14,231 bases of DNA, from positions 1 to 14,231 of the forward strand of contig JBHHWH010000065.1 in NCBI GenBank assembly GCA_046756405.1, read 5' to 3'. Below the pieces are notes generated by a model. The model was not told the DNA's origin. It saw nothing but the letters and a program-made list of their open reading frames with translations, and made no database searches. The position numbers and the translations under genes are program-made. Shown piece after piece: positions 13,380-14,231 of the stretch; within the stretch, counting starts at the first letter, position 1; each line of letters opens with the position of its first letter. This DNA is from JBHHWH01 sp046756405 (GTDB taxonomy: Bacteria > Actinomycetota > Acidimicrobiia > Spongiisociales > ZC4RG35).

Positions 13380-13895
13380 TCAGGAGGTCTCGATCTCGAA
13401 GGCGACGGGTACTGCTCGCTGAACGGCGTCGGGAACCGGTGAGTGCTGGAGAGCCCAGTCGACAATCTCCCGGAGTCGTTCTTGTGGAACCCCTCCAGCA
13501 GCGATCCTGATCCGAATCCGCACGCCCAACGGGCCTGGGGGCACCGATTCGTCCATCCCCAACAGGCCTCGATCGTCGGACTCCGAATCGACCACCACCT
13601 CCAGGTCAGAGAGTTCGACCCCCTCCTGGGCGGCGCGCATGGCGATCACGGTGGTGTCACAACTGGCGATCGCCGCCCGCATCAGCCAGCCTGGAGTGGG
13701 GGCGGTGCCTGCGCCTCCCACACTCGGCGGCATGTCGGAGACCAAGGACTCACCGCGCGATCCCCGAACCTGAACCTTGAGGCCCTCGACTACCACTGCT
13801 GACACCGAGCCGTCGCTCCCGCGGGACTTCTCCGGGTGGGTGGAGAGGTACTCGATTGCGCGACTGATCGACTCTCGAATCTGTGTAACCGTCAT
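13380..13895 (-). CDS. OsmC-family protein
   Basis: The 171-residue protein has the OsmC/Ohr fold pattern: an N-terminal beta region (SAVVVEGLKVQVRG), the central PTPGWLMRAAIASCDTTVIAM (Cys79) on the long helix, VELSDLEVVVDSESDDRG, and the late helix with HSPVPDAVQ (151-159). OsmC proteins reduce organic or lipid peroxides through two cysteines. Here the second position is Ser152 and Cys79 is the only cysteine in the protein, so classical peroxidase chemistry is doubtful; some family members of this kind have unknown roles. ATG 13895 is preceded by GGAGG (13904-13900 on the minus strand) with four bases between. The gene converges with the oxidase, eight bases apart. Confidence 0.85.
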   Translation of the reverse strand: MTVTQIRESISRAIEYLSTHPEKSRGSDGSVSAVVVEGLKVQVRGSRGESLVSDMPPSVGGAGTAPTPGWLMRAAIASCDTTVIAMRAAQEGVELSDLEVVVDSESDDRGLLGMDESVPPGPLGVRIRIRIAAGGVPQERLREIVDWALQHSPVPDAVQRAVPVAFEIETS

Positions 13896-13899
13896 TCAT

Positions 13900-13904
13900 C
13901 CTCC
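13900..13904 (-). promoter_or_regulatory. Ribosome binding site of the OsmC gene
   Basis: GGAGG on the minus strand lies four bases from ATG 13895. A second ATG, out of frame at 13899, directly abuts it and is too close to be used. Confidence 0.55.
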
Positions 13905-13943
13905 TCGTGACATGCTCCACCGCGGCGACGTCGACCGGAGCCG

Positions 13944-13963
13944 CCTTGGAACACCTCGGAACA
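13944..13963. promoter_or_regulatory. Tandem 10-bp direct repeat upstream of OsmC gene
   Basis: CCTTGGAACA (13944-13953) is followed directly by CCTCGGAACA (13954-13963), nine of ten bases identical. The repeat length equals one helical turn, and the pair lies 49-68 bases upstream of the OsmC start, where a promoter or operator is expected. The rest of the 128-base gap (13896-14023) holds nothing else I can identify. Confidence 0.4.
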
Positions 13964-14023
13964 TACCCGTGCAGGGGTTGGAAGCGTGTTTGGGGCCGAG
14001 AACGGGGAAGCAGGAATCACCGC

Positions 14024-14231
14024 CTAGTCGGGGGGTCCTCGGTTTGGGGGCCGGAATCTGATCCTGCCGTGTTCAGGATGCCGGTAGGGGGTGAAGCCTT
14101 TGTGGTGGACGACGATTTGATGGTGGAACCAGCACAAAGCTATGAGGTTTTCCGGGTCGGTGGGCCCGCCGTGAGTCCAATGCTGTATGTGATGGATTTG
14201 GAGCCGGTATCGGCTCTGACATCCGTCGGCA
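14024..14231 (-). CDS. HNH endonuclease, 13E12 repeat type, C-terminal end only
   Basis: On the minus strand the frame is open from the window edge to TAG at 14026-14024 and gives 68 residues. They contain a clear HNH nuclease motif: CQSRYRLQIHHIQHW, then THGGPTDPENLIALCWFHHQ and VVHHKGF, with the zinc-type Cys residues and the HH-N-H core. This is the C-terminal part of the DUF222/HNH (13E12 repeat) proteins that occur in many copies in actinobacterial genomes; their N-terminal DUF222 part would lie beyond the right edge. The gene runs toward the OsmC gene with 128 bases between. Its role is not established; a link to mobile DNA has often been suggested for the family. Confidence 0.9.
   Translation of the reverse strand, partial: ADGCQSRYRLQIHHIQHWTHGGPTDPENLIALCWFHHQIVVHHKGFTPYRHPEHGRIRFRPPNRGPPD

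Noticed and set aside
14024..14231. Homing intein or group II intron from the HNH motif
   Set aside because: The spacing and sequence fit the common free-standing 13E12 HNH proteins. No intein splice motifs or intron features are visible in the part available.

Overview
The window is GC-rich bacterial DNA with tightly packed genes, mostly G/C third codon positions, frequent GTG starts and several genes without a clear Shine-Dalgarno sequence. A 13E12-type HNH endonuclease fragment at the right edge, a Mog/CoxG pair and a twin-arginine multicopper oxidase all fit an actinobacterium. Acidimicrobiia or a related uncultured lineage is my guess, because an ATP-type PEP carboxykinase is less usual in the classical actinobacteria. 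I cannot prove the lineage from sequence alone.

Left part (1-4749). A truncated lipoprotein gene on the minus strand faces away from a plus-strand pair: a glyoxylate/hydroxypyruvate reductase-like D-2-hydroxyacid dehydrogenase and an ATP-dependent PEP carboxykinase. The pair suggests glyoxylate/C3-C4 metabolism and gluconeogenesis. pckA meets the minus-strand thiamine pyrophosphokinase tail to tail, with the two stop codons overlapping. Upstream of thiN on the same strand is an ATP-grasp ligase of unknown substrate; a 10-bp stem-loop sits between them.

Middle part (4786-8315). On the plus strand, an NfuA-like Fe-S carrier and a small three-helix membrane protein run into a minus-strand block, again with overlapping stop codons. 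That block, in transcription order, is a multi-spanning membrane protein whose best start codon is AUA, a TesB-like thioesterase, and a DUF3179 lipoprotein.

Right part (8394-13371). A plus-strand run, possibly two transcription units, encodes a seven-helix membrane protein, a MogA/MoaB molybdopterin adenylyltransferase, a CoxG-family protein, a cupredoxin lipoprotein, a beta-helix lipoprotein fused to a three-helix PLDc_N-like membrane domain, and a Tat-exported two-domain multicopper oxidase. The last four genes are separated by -4 (ATGA), +1 and +4 bases, which points to one coupled unit. Three of its products are predicted to lie outside the membrane and two carry copper-ligand motifs, so this is a candidate extracytoplasmic copper redox system next to a CO-dehydrogenase-type accessory gene. 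The oxidase reading frame is broken near its end; the lost C-terminus continues in another frame starting at an ATG that overlaps the stop codon.

Far right (13380-14231). An OsmC-family gene on the minus strand has a tandem 10-bp repeat upstream, followed by the 3' end of the HNH gene. No rRNA, tRNA, CRISPR array, insertion sequence or replication origin was seen. There is no gene-free stretch longer than about 130 bases.
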